Below are positions 55,364 to 64,000 of a stretch of 64,000 nt of DNA, piece after piece; position 1 is the stretch's first letter; every line of letters starts with the position of its first letter. Source of the DNA: Eriocheir sinensis (Eukaryota; Arthropoda; Malacostraca; Decapoda; Varunidae). The DNA is taken from assembly GCF_024679095.1 (NCBI RefSeq), contig NC_066516.1, positions 1,259,115 to 1,323,114 on the forward strand. Reading direction: 5' to 3'. The notes beneath the pieces are model-generated. The model saw nothing but the letters and a program-made list of their open reading frames with translations. It was not told the origin of the DNA and did no database searches. The position numbers and the translations under genes are program-made.

Positions 55364-55498
55364 TGTTAACTATCAACTACTGCTATGTAAGTTTTCAATA
55401 CTCTGTGCATTTAATTATATGATGAGACTATATAATTCAACGAAAGATTCGTTTTCTGAAGACATACCAAAATGTCAATATACATCCTTATAAGTTGT

Positions 55499-55501
<3 letters not shown>

Positions 55502-55581
<80 letters not shown>
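55502..55581 (+). repeat. (GA)n microsatellite
   Basis: About 40 GA units; with the (CT)n 140 bp away it can pair as a long inverted repeat. Confidence 0.97.
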
Positions 55582-55585
<4 letters not shown>

Positions 55586-55689
55586 TGGGGATTGCAAAGA
55601 GTAAGGGAATCAGCTGATTGGAGGCAGTGTGCTGTACCCAGCGTCAGACAGAGCTACCACTGGGCCCTGGTGCCGCAAGTAATTCCGGG

Positions 55690-56030
55690 CCCCAAAAGCC
55701 CCAAATACACTGCCAAATTTTGGCCACGAACTTGTCGCCGAGTCAGTTCGTGAAAAAATTCGGCGACCAGTTCGCCGACATGACCAAGATTCTTACAGTT
55801 CGTGACCATTCGGCGACTCGTCGGCGAATGCTCAAGACAATTCGGGGACAATTCGGAGACATGTCGCCGACTATTCGGCGTCCATGTCGCCGAGTTCAAA
55901 ATCTGAAATTTTAACGTTTTTTTTGTCGCGGAATAATTGGAGACAAGTCTCCGAATTGTCTTCGTATATCCCCGAAGTGTCGGCGACAAGTCGAGGACAA
56001 TTTTCCGACAGTGCCAATATTTCTGACAGC
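55690..56030. repeat. TCGGCGAC-rich cluster (possible MITE)
   Basis: At least ten TCGGCGA/TCGCCGA motifs on both strands within ~300 bp. The possible ends CACTGCCAAATTTTGG (55699) and its weak inverted counterpart CACTGTCGGAAAATTG (56014, minus strand) suggest a non-autonomous DNA element. Confidence 0.5.
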
Positions 56031-56069
56031 TGATCATCTGATGCCCATATGGCAAGTAGTAACAAATGT

Positions 56070-56300
56070 ACGGAAGTGGGGGTTGCCTCTGCGGGGGGGA
56101 CTGGAAGTGGGGGTTGGGGGGGTCAGCGGGGGGGTTACGGAAGAGGGGGTATCTGGAACCCCCTCCCTATCCCCACCCATCTCTTTTTTTTCCCCCCTCT
56201 CGGACTAGCGTACGGAAGCGAGAGGGTGACGGGAGTAGGGGTGCCCAGCAGGGAGGGGGGAGGGGGGTGACGGAAGAAGGGGTACTTGAAGGGTTAAGAT
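56070..56300. other. G-rich low-complexity sequence
   Basis: Runs of GGGGG and GGGGGTTGGGGGGG, then CCCCC runs; G-quadruplex-prone. No gene. Confidence 0.6.
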
Positions 56301-56499
56301 AAGATCTTGGGCCCTCGAATGACCACGAGATTATAATCACGGAAAAGGTTAAGGACATTAGGTTAATGACCAGGCTGGAATATGAATTTACTCTCTAATG
56401 CAAGTCCGAAAATAAAATAAAAAATCGACATTGAACGTAAGACTCGATAAATTATTTAAGTTTTTGCTGGATGTATTGTATCATTATCTTCTTATTTCT

Positions 56500-56772
56500 C
56501 ATTTCTCAACTTGTTTCTTCTTATTTCTTTCCTCAACTTATATATATATTTTTTTACTCCGGTTATTTGGTGCCATCTAACCCTAAACACTGCAGCACCA
56601 AGTCTTTTTTTTCTGATTTTACATTAATTAATGTCTTATTCTCATTTCTTAACTTTTTTCTTCTTATTTCTTTTCTCAACTTGCATTTCTTTATGTTTTC
56701 TGCCTGCTCTTCGATGTCATATGACCTTAGACGTTGCCGCATCGAGTTTACCTTTTTCCGTGAAAAAGGGAT

Positions 56773-56836
<64 letters not shown>

Positions 56837-57311
56837 CCATTCCCCTCTGATTCTTGAGAAATCTGCGGCTAGCTCGAAATTTTGTGGGCCATCTTTTTTA
56901 GCCGATTATATGCTCCGAAGCGGAATTTAGTGAGGATTCTTATGGTATCTTCAAATTCCTCATACGTCTATTAGTTCCCGAGTTACACCGAGAAAACTAA
57001 ATTTTTTTCTCTCGTCAGAGTGGCCTAACAAATAAAAATCACTCAAAGCTCCTCATCTACGTTCCTTAGATAGATTGCCATATGTTACTATTAAGAAACT
57101 TATCCCAACAACTGCAAATTTGACGCACTTTCATCGAAAACTTAATTTTTAATAATTTTTTATTTACTTTTATGGCGCGTTTCGCGTCATCGTCCGCCAG
57201 AACCTTTTACCCTTGATGACACGAAATGCGTCATCGTGCGCGAGAGGGTTAAATAAGTCAGATTTATTTCAAATTCACTGTCTGGGCAGACAAATATTCG
57301 GAAAAAAACCA
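56500..57311 (+). repeat. TA-family repeat copy 1, left half, with piggyBac-like end
   Basis: 56700-57311 is the reverse complement of 63540-64000 (TCGATGTCATATGACCTTAG, TATGGTATCTTCAAATTCC, AACTCAAAGCTCCTCATCT-like blocks). The end GCGTCATCGTGCGCGAGAGGG|TTAA (57230-57253) looks like a terminal repeat at a TTAA site. Confidence 0.7.
56775..56835 (+). repeat. (TG)n microsatellite
   Basis: About 30 TG units, absent from the inverted copy at 63950. Confidence 0.97.

Positions 57312-57397
<86 letters not shown>
57312..57397 (+). repeat. (TA)n tract, left of hAT-4
   Basis: About 43 TA units. Confidence 0.97.
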
Positions 57398-57404
<7 letters not shown>

Positions 57405-58760
57405 ATCTACCACCGGTATCGTCAATCGGTATCGGTAGATCGGTAGATTTTTCAGAAATCTACCGATCGGTATAGATTCGGTATCGGTAGATTAAAACTC
57501 TATAATTATATAATAAAAATGCTTTTAAAGGCCCATAACACACTTTTAAGTTATTTCTCTCTTATTTCGGTTAACTTAAGAATAGAAGTAAATTAGAGTC
57601 TTTTAATACCTTTTTAAGTTCAAAATACATAACTTATTTAATAAATGAATTTCTCCTCAAAAAAAACATCAAATGAAAAAAAGTTAAATTTAAACAAACT
57701 AGACAATACAGCATTATTTATTAACTTTCACAAAATAAATTTCTTCCCAACACAAAAAAAATTACAACTGAAGCAGTCAGTCTTGAGCCTCCTACTCCAG
57801 GTCGGTGTCGGCCCTTCTTGAGGTCCTCCTTGAGGAATGTCTTGAACTGCTCGCTGTTGCCCTTCAACATCACCAACTGCTCAAAGTTGTCGGCAGTCAG
57901 GAGGACCTCTTGGGGCGGAGGATGTTGCCGGCGGTGCTGAACAACCTCTCAGCGGAACTGGGCAGGAGGTGTTGTATTTGACAAACAAAAGGAGACGCTG
58001 CCTCCACACCTCACCTCCCCACGCTGCCTCACACGTGACACTGGCTTACGTGACTAGCCTCACTCTGCCGCGTCCCTCTTACAGGGTTCACACCCACACG
58101 GGCCCTGCGGCCCCGCCGCGCCACATACAAAACACCACTCAACACACAGCATATCCTAACCTCTGGTTCGTAACAATATGATTAAATAGTTCACTGACTT
58201 GATCAAAACTTTTAATGTAAAATAAAGTTTAAAAAGGAAAATCACTTGAAAAAAAGCACAAAACGATTAAGTGCTGCCGCGGCGGGTGGACTTAAAAACA
58301 CTGCCACTTAAAACACTAGGCGATGAGGCTGAGCACGTTGTCGAGAGCGTAGGAGCTAGAGCGTAGGTGTAGGCTACTCGCGTCGGCAGGCCAAACACTC
58401 CCGCCAAAACTTTGGCGGGAGCGAGAATCTGCTAGGTCGTGGCTGCCTCTGATTGGCTGAGAACGCCCAGAACGGCCGGTGATTGGCTAAGCGTGATGAC
58501 GTCAAAGTAATACCTGGAATTTCCTGCTAACTGCTTCCCATAGATGCGCTCGAACGTGTTGAAACTTGTCCGTTTCATTTTGCCGGTCTTAAGTCTTAAC
58601 AAAAAGTCCCGCGCTTTTCGTTTTTCAATCTACCGATACCGATTGACTGCCAATCATGCGATCGGTAGCGGTATTCAGCAGTTTCTTCAAAATACCGAAT
58701 GATCGGTATCGGTAGCAGTAATCTACCGGTAGTACCGATCCCAAATGTCAATCGGTAGTC

Positions 58761-58763
<3 letters not shown>
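57398..58763 (-). mobile_element. hAT-4: relic inserted in a (TA)n tract
   Basis: Both ends are rich in ATCGGTATCGGTAGAT motifs and their complements (57398-57495 and 58630-58760). The middle contains a hAT C-terminal domain on the minus strand. (TA)n flanks both sides, and the sequences beyond are the two halves of a repeat that is uninterrupted at 59010-59250. Confidence 0.75.
57790..57975 (-). pseudogene. hAT C-terminal dimerisation domain fragment
   Basis: Minus strand: PSSAERLFSTAGNILRPKRS, a stop/frameshift, then LTADNFEQLVMLKGNSEQF. This is the hATC signature of hAT transposases. The rest of the transposase is not recognisable. Confidence 0.85.

Positions 58764-58836
<73 letters not shown>
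58764..58836 (+). repeat. (TA)n tract, right of hAT-4
   Basis: About 36 TA units. Confidence 0.97.
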
Positions 58837-58841
<5 letters not shown>

Positions 58842-58925
58842 TGCTGTATATTCACGTTCTTATGGATATCTTCTTGTTGATTTGGGTATAAATACTCCTG
58901 ACTCTTACAGTTTCGCTGAACTCTC
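58837..58925 (+). repeat. TA-family repeat copy 1, right half
   Basis: TGCTGTATATTCACGTTCTT, ATGGATATCTTCTTGTTGAT, TTTGGGTATAAATACTCCTG, CAGTTTCGCTGAA; matches 59163-59250. Confidence 0.85.
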
Positions 58926-58989
58926 CTTCCATCATACCTTTCTCCTCCTCTCTCTCTCTCTCCCCCTCCTCCCTCCGTCCCCTTCCTTT

Positions 58990-59078
58990 CCTTCCCTCGT
59001 GTTATTAAATAAGTCAGATATATCTCACAATCACTCTCTGGGCAGACAAATATTCGGAAAAGAGAAGGCAAACCAGTT

Positions 59079-59165
<87 letters not shown>

Positions 59166-59250
59166 TGTATATTCACGTCCTTATGGATATCTTCTTGTTG
59201 ATTTGGGTATAAATACTTCGGAATCCCTACAGTTTCGCTCAAACATTGTT
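58990..59250 (+). repeat. TA-family repeat copy 2 (uninterrupted)
   Basis: TTAAATAAGTCAGATATATC, CTGGGCAGACAAATATTCGG, GGCAAACCAGTTTG, (TA)n at 59079-59162, then TGCTGTATATTCACGTCCTT through CAGTTTCGCTC. Confidence 0.85.
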
Positions 59251-59309
59251 GGAGAGCCTCCCAGGTGAACGCGTATTCCAATGGTGAACTCCAGGAAAAA
59301 AGAATTCTT

Positions 59310-59575
59310 ACACGTTCTATACTCTCTTAAGCCTTTGCAGCTGCTTTTTTAAACCCTCGAAGTCCGCCTTCCTGAAGTCAGGTATTAAGTGTTGTTTCTG
59401 CTGACTATATCCTCCCATTTAATATTAAATATAATTTCCTTATGATCACTGTTACCTAATGAACCCCCAACCTCAATGTTGCTTATTATGTTCTCTTTAT
59501 TAGTTAACAACAAATCCAAAATATTTTCTTCCCTCGTTGGTGTTCTAATTAACTGCTTAAGGAAACTATCCTGCG
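59310..59575 (-). pseudogene. LINE endonuclease end fragment (CR1/L2-like)
   Basis: Minus strand: SFLKQLIRTPTREENILDLL, LTNKENIISNIEVGGSLGNS, DHKEIIFNIKW, then DFRKADFEGLKKQLQ. It covers the last endonuclease motif (NSDH) and the linker to RT of a LINE not otherwise present here. Truncated both sides. Confidence 0.8.
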
Positions 59576-59599
59576 GCGGGAAATGAAAAAGAACCATGC

Positions 59600-62500
59600 A
59601 GCATGGAAAAACTGCATGGAAATTTGTGTGCCTGTGAGAACAAGACAACGCTTGCTGAGCACCCAATGATGACCACAAGACTAAGATTCCCACCTGCGGG
59701 ATATACTGTGAAATTTATTAATAATGCTAAAGCATATGAGCCATCTTATTTAGCATTCTATGTCTTTGAGAGTATTCTCGTAAAGCCTTCTTCGAATGGG
59801 TGTAAAGAGACATCACTTTGCCATAGCGTATGCTTACATTATAGTGAATAGAAACGAGAAACAGTAGAAAGCGGATCCTATTGTGGAAGTAATGCTGTAA
59901 ACCATTTTAGCTGAACCCACACTGTTTTGTATATAGAACGAACTTACATTAGCTGAACTCACACTGTTCTGTATATAGAACGAAGTTACATTAGCTGAAC
60001 TCACACTGTTTTGTATATAGAACGAACTTACATTAGCTGAACTCACACTGTTTTGTATATAGAACGAACTTACATTAGCTGAACTCACACTGTTTTGTAA
60101 ATAGAACGAACTTATATTAGCTGAACTCACACTGTTTTGTATATAGAACGAACTTACATTAGCTGAACTCACACTATTTTGTACATAGAACGAACTTACA
60201 TTAGCTGAACTCACACTGTTTTGTATATAGAACGAACTTACATTAGCTGAACTCACACTGTTTTGTATATAGAACGGTCTTACATTAGCTGAACTCACAC
60301 TGTTTTGCATATAGAACGAACTTACATTAGCTGAACTCGCACTGTTTTGAATATAGAACGAACTTACATTAGCTGAACCCGCACTGTTTTGTATATAGAA
60401 CGAACTTACATTAGCTGAACTCACACTGTTTTGATTATAGAACGAACTTACATTAGCTGAACTCACACTGTTTTGTATAAAGAACGAACTTACATTAGCT
60501 GAACTCACACTGTTTTGAATATAGAACGAACTTACATTAGCTGAACTCACACTGTTTTGAATATAGAACGAACTTACATTAGCTGAACCCACACTCCTGG
60601 AAGAAGTTAAAATTTTCTAAAGGCTACAATAAAATCAATATGACCGATTAAGATACGGCACGTCACAATGAACAAATTCACTGTCTTCTCTGTAAATACG
60701 GGTTTTAAAAGGTAAAGGAGTAAAACATCATGACCATGAAAAATCAGGAAACAATTACATTGAACCTTATTGTAATAGATGCAACCTTCAAATGAAAAAA
60801 ATCACAAATTGCAGCGCACTCTCATTGCACATAATACGGATTACGACATGACGTTAATCCCGCGTGAATTAACGCTACCTGACTTTGAAAATCAAACTAA
60901 GACCAAAACATTCAGTTCACAAATACCATGAAGTCATCATAAATGACTTGAGATTTATTGACGCGTATGTCTTTATGTCTGGTTCACTCGCGGCTTTAGC
61001 GAACCAATTCATCAGCAATGGGAACGAACCCATATGCACACAACAGATGTTGAAAGATGTGCCATCACCTGCGTTACCATTATTGATCAAGGGAAAGCAG
61101 GTTTTTTGTTATGACTATATGGATTCGATGGAACGACTTTCTGAGACACGTCTTCCATCCCGCGAAGATTTTTTCAATTCGCTTCAAGAAGCAGAACTTT
61201 CCGAAAGTGATTATAAACATGCTCAGAATGTTTGGAAAGTAGCTGGGTGTCAGAGCCTGATGGACTATTTGTTGCTTTATGTAAAAGTGGATGTTGGCCT
61301 TCTATGTGATGCCTTCCTAGAGTGGAGAGGTATTTTGAAAACTCAGTGGAGGTTGGATATTGTAAATTATGTTAGCCTGACAGGATTTGCCTATGACTCT
61401 TTTCTGTTAAAAACACAGCAGGAATTAGAGATGCTTAGTAGCCCACATATATCATTGCATTCAAACAAATGTGCGTGGGGGCTACACAAGTGTTGTGCGT
61501 CGTTTTGTTCGCACCAATAACATCTACACGAACCCTCAGTTTAATCCAAAACATGATAGAAACACTTTCCTTTCATATCTTGACTTCAACAGTCTTTATC
61601 CCACTGTAATGCAAGAGAAGTTACCATGTGGAGATATGAGAAAACTAGATGAGACAGAAATGCACTGGTTTTTGAGCGGGAGGGGGGCTAGGTCAATCAA
61701 GCAACCGATGGCGATTTTGGATACCTCATTCTGTGCGATACTGAGGCTGTCTCACGTGAAGTCATTGAGAAAACGGATGACCTCCCACTGACCATCAGAA
61801 GACACAATATCATCAATAGAGATATATCGTCAGCCGCACACGAATGGTATGAAGAAGAAAACCGTCCAGTACCGTGTAAGAACATAAAACAGATTGGAAC
61901 ACATGTTGCTCAGGAGAAAATGCTGTTTGCTCTATCCCTCCTTAAAACTGCTCATTCAACTAGGCCGGGTTGTTAAAAAGTGCATGCTATTTATATGTTT
62001 AAGCAAAAGCACTTTCTTGCGGACTTCATTCAGGATAACATAGAAGCCCGCAAAAGTGCTACTTGCCCTATCAAGAAAACTGCAATCAAGTGTATTTCAA
62101 ACAGCATTTTTGGTCGATTCCTGATGAACGCGGCCAAATATAGTGAAGACATAGATATTGTCACCAACCGCAAAAAGTTTTTGAAGCTGGTCCGAAGTCC
62201 TTACTTTAAACGTGTTGTACCTCTCAATGATGGTCATGTAGTTGTAGTTCGCCATAAGAAATATTCACAGGCGAATCATCCAAACTACATTGGCTACTAC
62301 GTCCTAGAGCTGTCCAAGCTGCGACTATATGATTTCTTTTACAGTATCATGAAGGCTCATTACGGGGATCGGGCGAAACTAGTGTATTGTGACACTGATT
62401 CCTTAATAACAGAAACTGAAACTCCTGATCTATTAACAGAGTACTCGCAGGAACCCTTTAAAAGCTATATAGACACAAGTAACTTTAGCTCCTCACATTC

Positions 62501-62911
62501 CTTGTACAACACAGACAACAAAGGCAAGCTCGGATTTCTTAAGTCTGAAGTGAGGGAAAGAACCATCTCAGAATTTGTAGGTGTAAGACCAAAGTGCTAC
62601 TCCATCCTCTTGGCAGACGGTGACCGGTTGAATTCAGCTAAGAGCGTTCCAAAGCTCATAAAGAAAAAAAAATTGCTCATCAGCGATACAAAGACGTCCT
62701 ATTCCAGAAGCAAACATTTACCTTTGACCATCAGGGATTCACAGTGCGTAATGGACGAATGAGTACAGTAAAATATCCCAAGAGAGGGATATCTGTAGTT
62801 GAGGACAAAAGATACTGCTTTAGCACCTTGGAGTTACGATCTTACGGTCATCCCGATAATTCTACAGGGGTAGAGGAGGAGGAGGAAGAGGAGGCTGTAA
62901 TCATAATTTGA
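59600..62911 (+). pseudogene. Polinton/Maverick-type protein-primed DNA polymerase B, broken
   Basis: Six segments in + order. (1) 59603-59851: LRFPPAGYTVKFINNAKAYE, then an ExoI-like strand where the catalytic Asp of D-x-E is Val (YVFES). (2) 60640-60885: Cys/His finger (HCLLCKYGF, HDHEKSGNNYIEPYCNRCN) and an ExoII-like AHNTDYDMTLI. (3) 60885-61520: IINDLRFIDAYVFMSGSLAA, SREDFFNSLQEAELS, YVKVDVGLLCDAFLEWR. (4) 61471-61791: palm motif A DFNSLYP (61582-61602). (5) 61980-62690: fingers KKTAIKCISNSIFG and palm motif C DTDS (62391-62402). (6) About 62690-62911: KRGISVVEDKRYC and an acidic tail. At least four frame breaks. AATAAA at 62921. A 42-bp array separates 1 and 2. No capsid, ATPase, protease or integrase gene is in the window. 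Confidence 0.85.
59905..60597. repeat. 42-bp minisatellite, ~16 units
   Basis: Unit GAACTCACACTGTTTTGTAT followed by ATAGAACGAACTTACATTAGCT, with few substitutions and no length change. Because 42 is a multiple of 3, the minus strand stays open for 252 codons as a 14-residue repeat (VSSANVSSFYIQNS). Confidence 0.95.
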
Positions 62912-62920
62912 CCAAATTCC

Positions 62921-62926
62921 AATAAA
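62921..62926 (+). terminator. Polyadenylation signal AATAAA after the polymerase
   Basis: AATAAA ten bases after the stop at 62909-62911. Confidence 0.5.
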
Positions 62927-62929
62927 CAT

Positions 62930-63365
62930 TGAGTTTGTTTGACTTGTTTATATGCCCTTTATCAAAAAATGGATGGAAAAAACAATAATTGTCTTAAAAT
63001 TTATTCGATTTGTGGAAACATGTAGATAAAACGCGTCTATGTTTCGATCTGGCTCATATAAAAAAAAAAAAAAGACTCGCGAAATGTGCGCGGCGGCGGC
63101 AGCAGCGGGTCCTGCGGCGACATCATGCGACGACAGGATGCGACAGGATTGCGTGGGCTCGGGGCGGGGCTGGCACAAGTGGTTTGTTGAGATGTTTTTC
63201 TGTCGGTTAAAGACAGTTCCTTGATATATATACCACGGTGTTGTGTCGTCTGGGATTGATTAAAATTCTTTCCGACTGCCCCGAGCGTGAGCGGGACTTC
63301 TTTACCTTTCATTCCTCGTAAGAGGGTGGGGGCGTCAGGTTGGCTGCTTAAATGCAACCTCTGGC
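62930..63365. other. Unassigned; GC-rich patch
   Basis: 63075-63175 is GC-rich with GCGGCGGCGGCAGCAGC. An 18-bp direct repeat TGGCACAAGTGGTTTGTT occurs here (63169) and at 63441. No gene seen. Confidence 0.35.
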
Positions 63366-63458
63366 GCGAAGTCTTTTAGCTCATCAGGTGGCATGGTTGG
63401 TATGCGCCTTGATTTCTATTCAGAAAGTACGGGTTCGATTCCTGGCACAAGTGGTTTG

Positions 63459-63460
<2 letters not shown>
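63366..63460 (+). repeat. tRNA-like SINE head
   Basis: TTAGCTCATCAGGTGGCATG (A-box-like) and GGGTTCGATTCCTGGCAC (B box) about 60 bp apart, leading directly into (TA)n. Arms do not form a full cloverleaf with a matched acceptor stem. Confidence 0.5.

Positions 63461-63461
<1 letters not shown>

Positions 63462-63548
<87 letters not shown>
63462..63548 (+). repeat. (TA)n microsatellite
   Basis: About 43 TA units. Confidence 0.97.
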
Positions 63549-63550
<2 letters not shown>

Positions 63551-64000
63551 AACTGGTTTGCCTTCTCTTTTCCGAATATTTGTCTGCCCAGACAGTGAAT
63601 TTGAGATAAGTCTGACTTATTTAACCCTCTCGCGCACGATGACGCATTTCGTGTCATCAAAGGGTAAAAGGTTCTGGCGGACGATGACGCGAAACGCGCC
63701 ATAAAAGTAAATAAAAAATGATTAAAAATTAAGTTTTCGATGAAAGTGCGTCAAATTTGCAGTTGTTGGGATAAGTTTCTTAATAGTAACATATGGCAAT
63801 CTATCTAAGGAACGTAGATGAGGAGCTTTGAGTGATTTTTATTTGTTAGGCCACTCTGACGAGAGAAAAAAAATAGTTTTCTCGGTGTAACTCGGGAACT
63901 AATAGACGTATGAGGAATTTGAAGATACCATAAGAATCCTCACTAAAAAGGTAAACTCGATGCGGCAACGTCTAAGGTCATATGACACCGAAGAGCAGGC
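63549..64000 (-). repeat. TA-family repeat copy 3 with piggyBac-like end
   Basis: Reverse complement of 56700-57311: CAAACTGGTTTGCC, CCGAATATTTGTCTGCCCAG, ATTTAACCCTCTCGCGCACG, then the same AT-rich sequence to the window end. TTAA|CCCTCTCGCGCACGATGACG begins at 63623. Confidence 0.8.

Noticed and set aside
59834..60592. 252-codon minus-strand frame as a real repeat protein gene
   Set aside because: It is fully explained by a 42-bp minisatellite whose unit length is a multiple of three; no start context, flanking domain or neighbour supports it. Kept only as a finding.
59905..60597. CRISPR array
   Set aside because: Units are contiguous with no spacers, and the genome is eukaryotic.

Overview
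This is an animal nuclear DNA window, most likely from an arthropod and plausibly a decapod crustacean. It has low gene density, many dinucleotide microsatellites, several LINE, SINE, gypsy and hAT families, and a short TTAGG-like block. The only host gene I can support is on the minus strand: three exons of an ELK-type (KCNH) voltage-gated potassium channel. They encode most of the C-terminal cyclic-nucleotide-binding homology domain and the start of the distal tail. Gene order is exon A 54051-53802, exon B 48491-48262 and exon C about 32890-32733, with splice phases 0/1/0. Almost everything else is intron and flank of that gene, filled with nested mobile elements.

Layout. 1-5.3 kb: a decayed CR1-like LINE inside a tRNA-derived SINE, a second SINE and LINE scraps. 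5.4-11.5 kb: a complete but mutated Ty3/gypsy element (Gypsy-1, + strand) with two 403-bp LTRs, PBS, gag, protease, RT/RNase H, integrase and PPT. 11.8-18.4 kb: a J-family LINE 3' end, a hAT (ZBED5/Buster-like) relic, the 5' half of another LINE, and a J-family LINE carrying a SINE. 18.4-21.4 kb: mostly unassigned sequence with microsatellite and SINE copies. 21.4-31.8 kb: Gypsy-2 (+), with a nearly complete CR1 element (esterase ORF1; endonuclease/RT ORF2) inserted in its 5' region. 32.7-32.9 kb: ELK exon C, with a SINE immediately upstream of its putative branch point. 33.4-37.9 kb: full-length J-family LINE (-) split by a second CR1/L2-like LINE. 37.9-41.3 kb: an inverted-repeat pair enclosing an 808-bp hairpin element, then an RTE-type endonuclease relic. 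41.4-44.6 kb: Gypsy-3 (-) with 5-bp target duplications, internally deleted, with a ~1-kb hairpin element between its 5' LTR and its leader. 45.1-47.4 kb: another J-family LINE. 48.3-54.1 kb: ELK exons B and A, separated by two hAT-type elements and SINEs. 54.4-59.6 kb: LINE scraps, microsatellites, another hAT relic inside a (TA)n tract, and TA-rich repeats. 59.6-62.9 kb: a broken protein-primed family B DNA polymerase of Polinton/Maverick (adintovirus-like) type with a 42-bp minisatellite array inside it. 62.9-64 kb: an inverted copy of the TA-rich repeat family.

Nothing here looks like a working new system. The most informative points are: the split ELK gene with a tandem (NAGNAG) acceptor; the exact GGGAAAC frameshift heptamer abutting the gag stop of Gypsy-1; a single in-frame UGA between gag and pol in Gypsy-2; two large hairpin elements; and several layered insertions that give a relative chronology. 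Family names rest on motif recognition and within-window comparison by eye; no database search was run.
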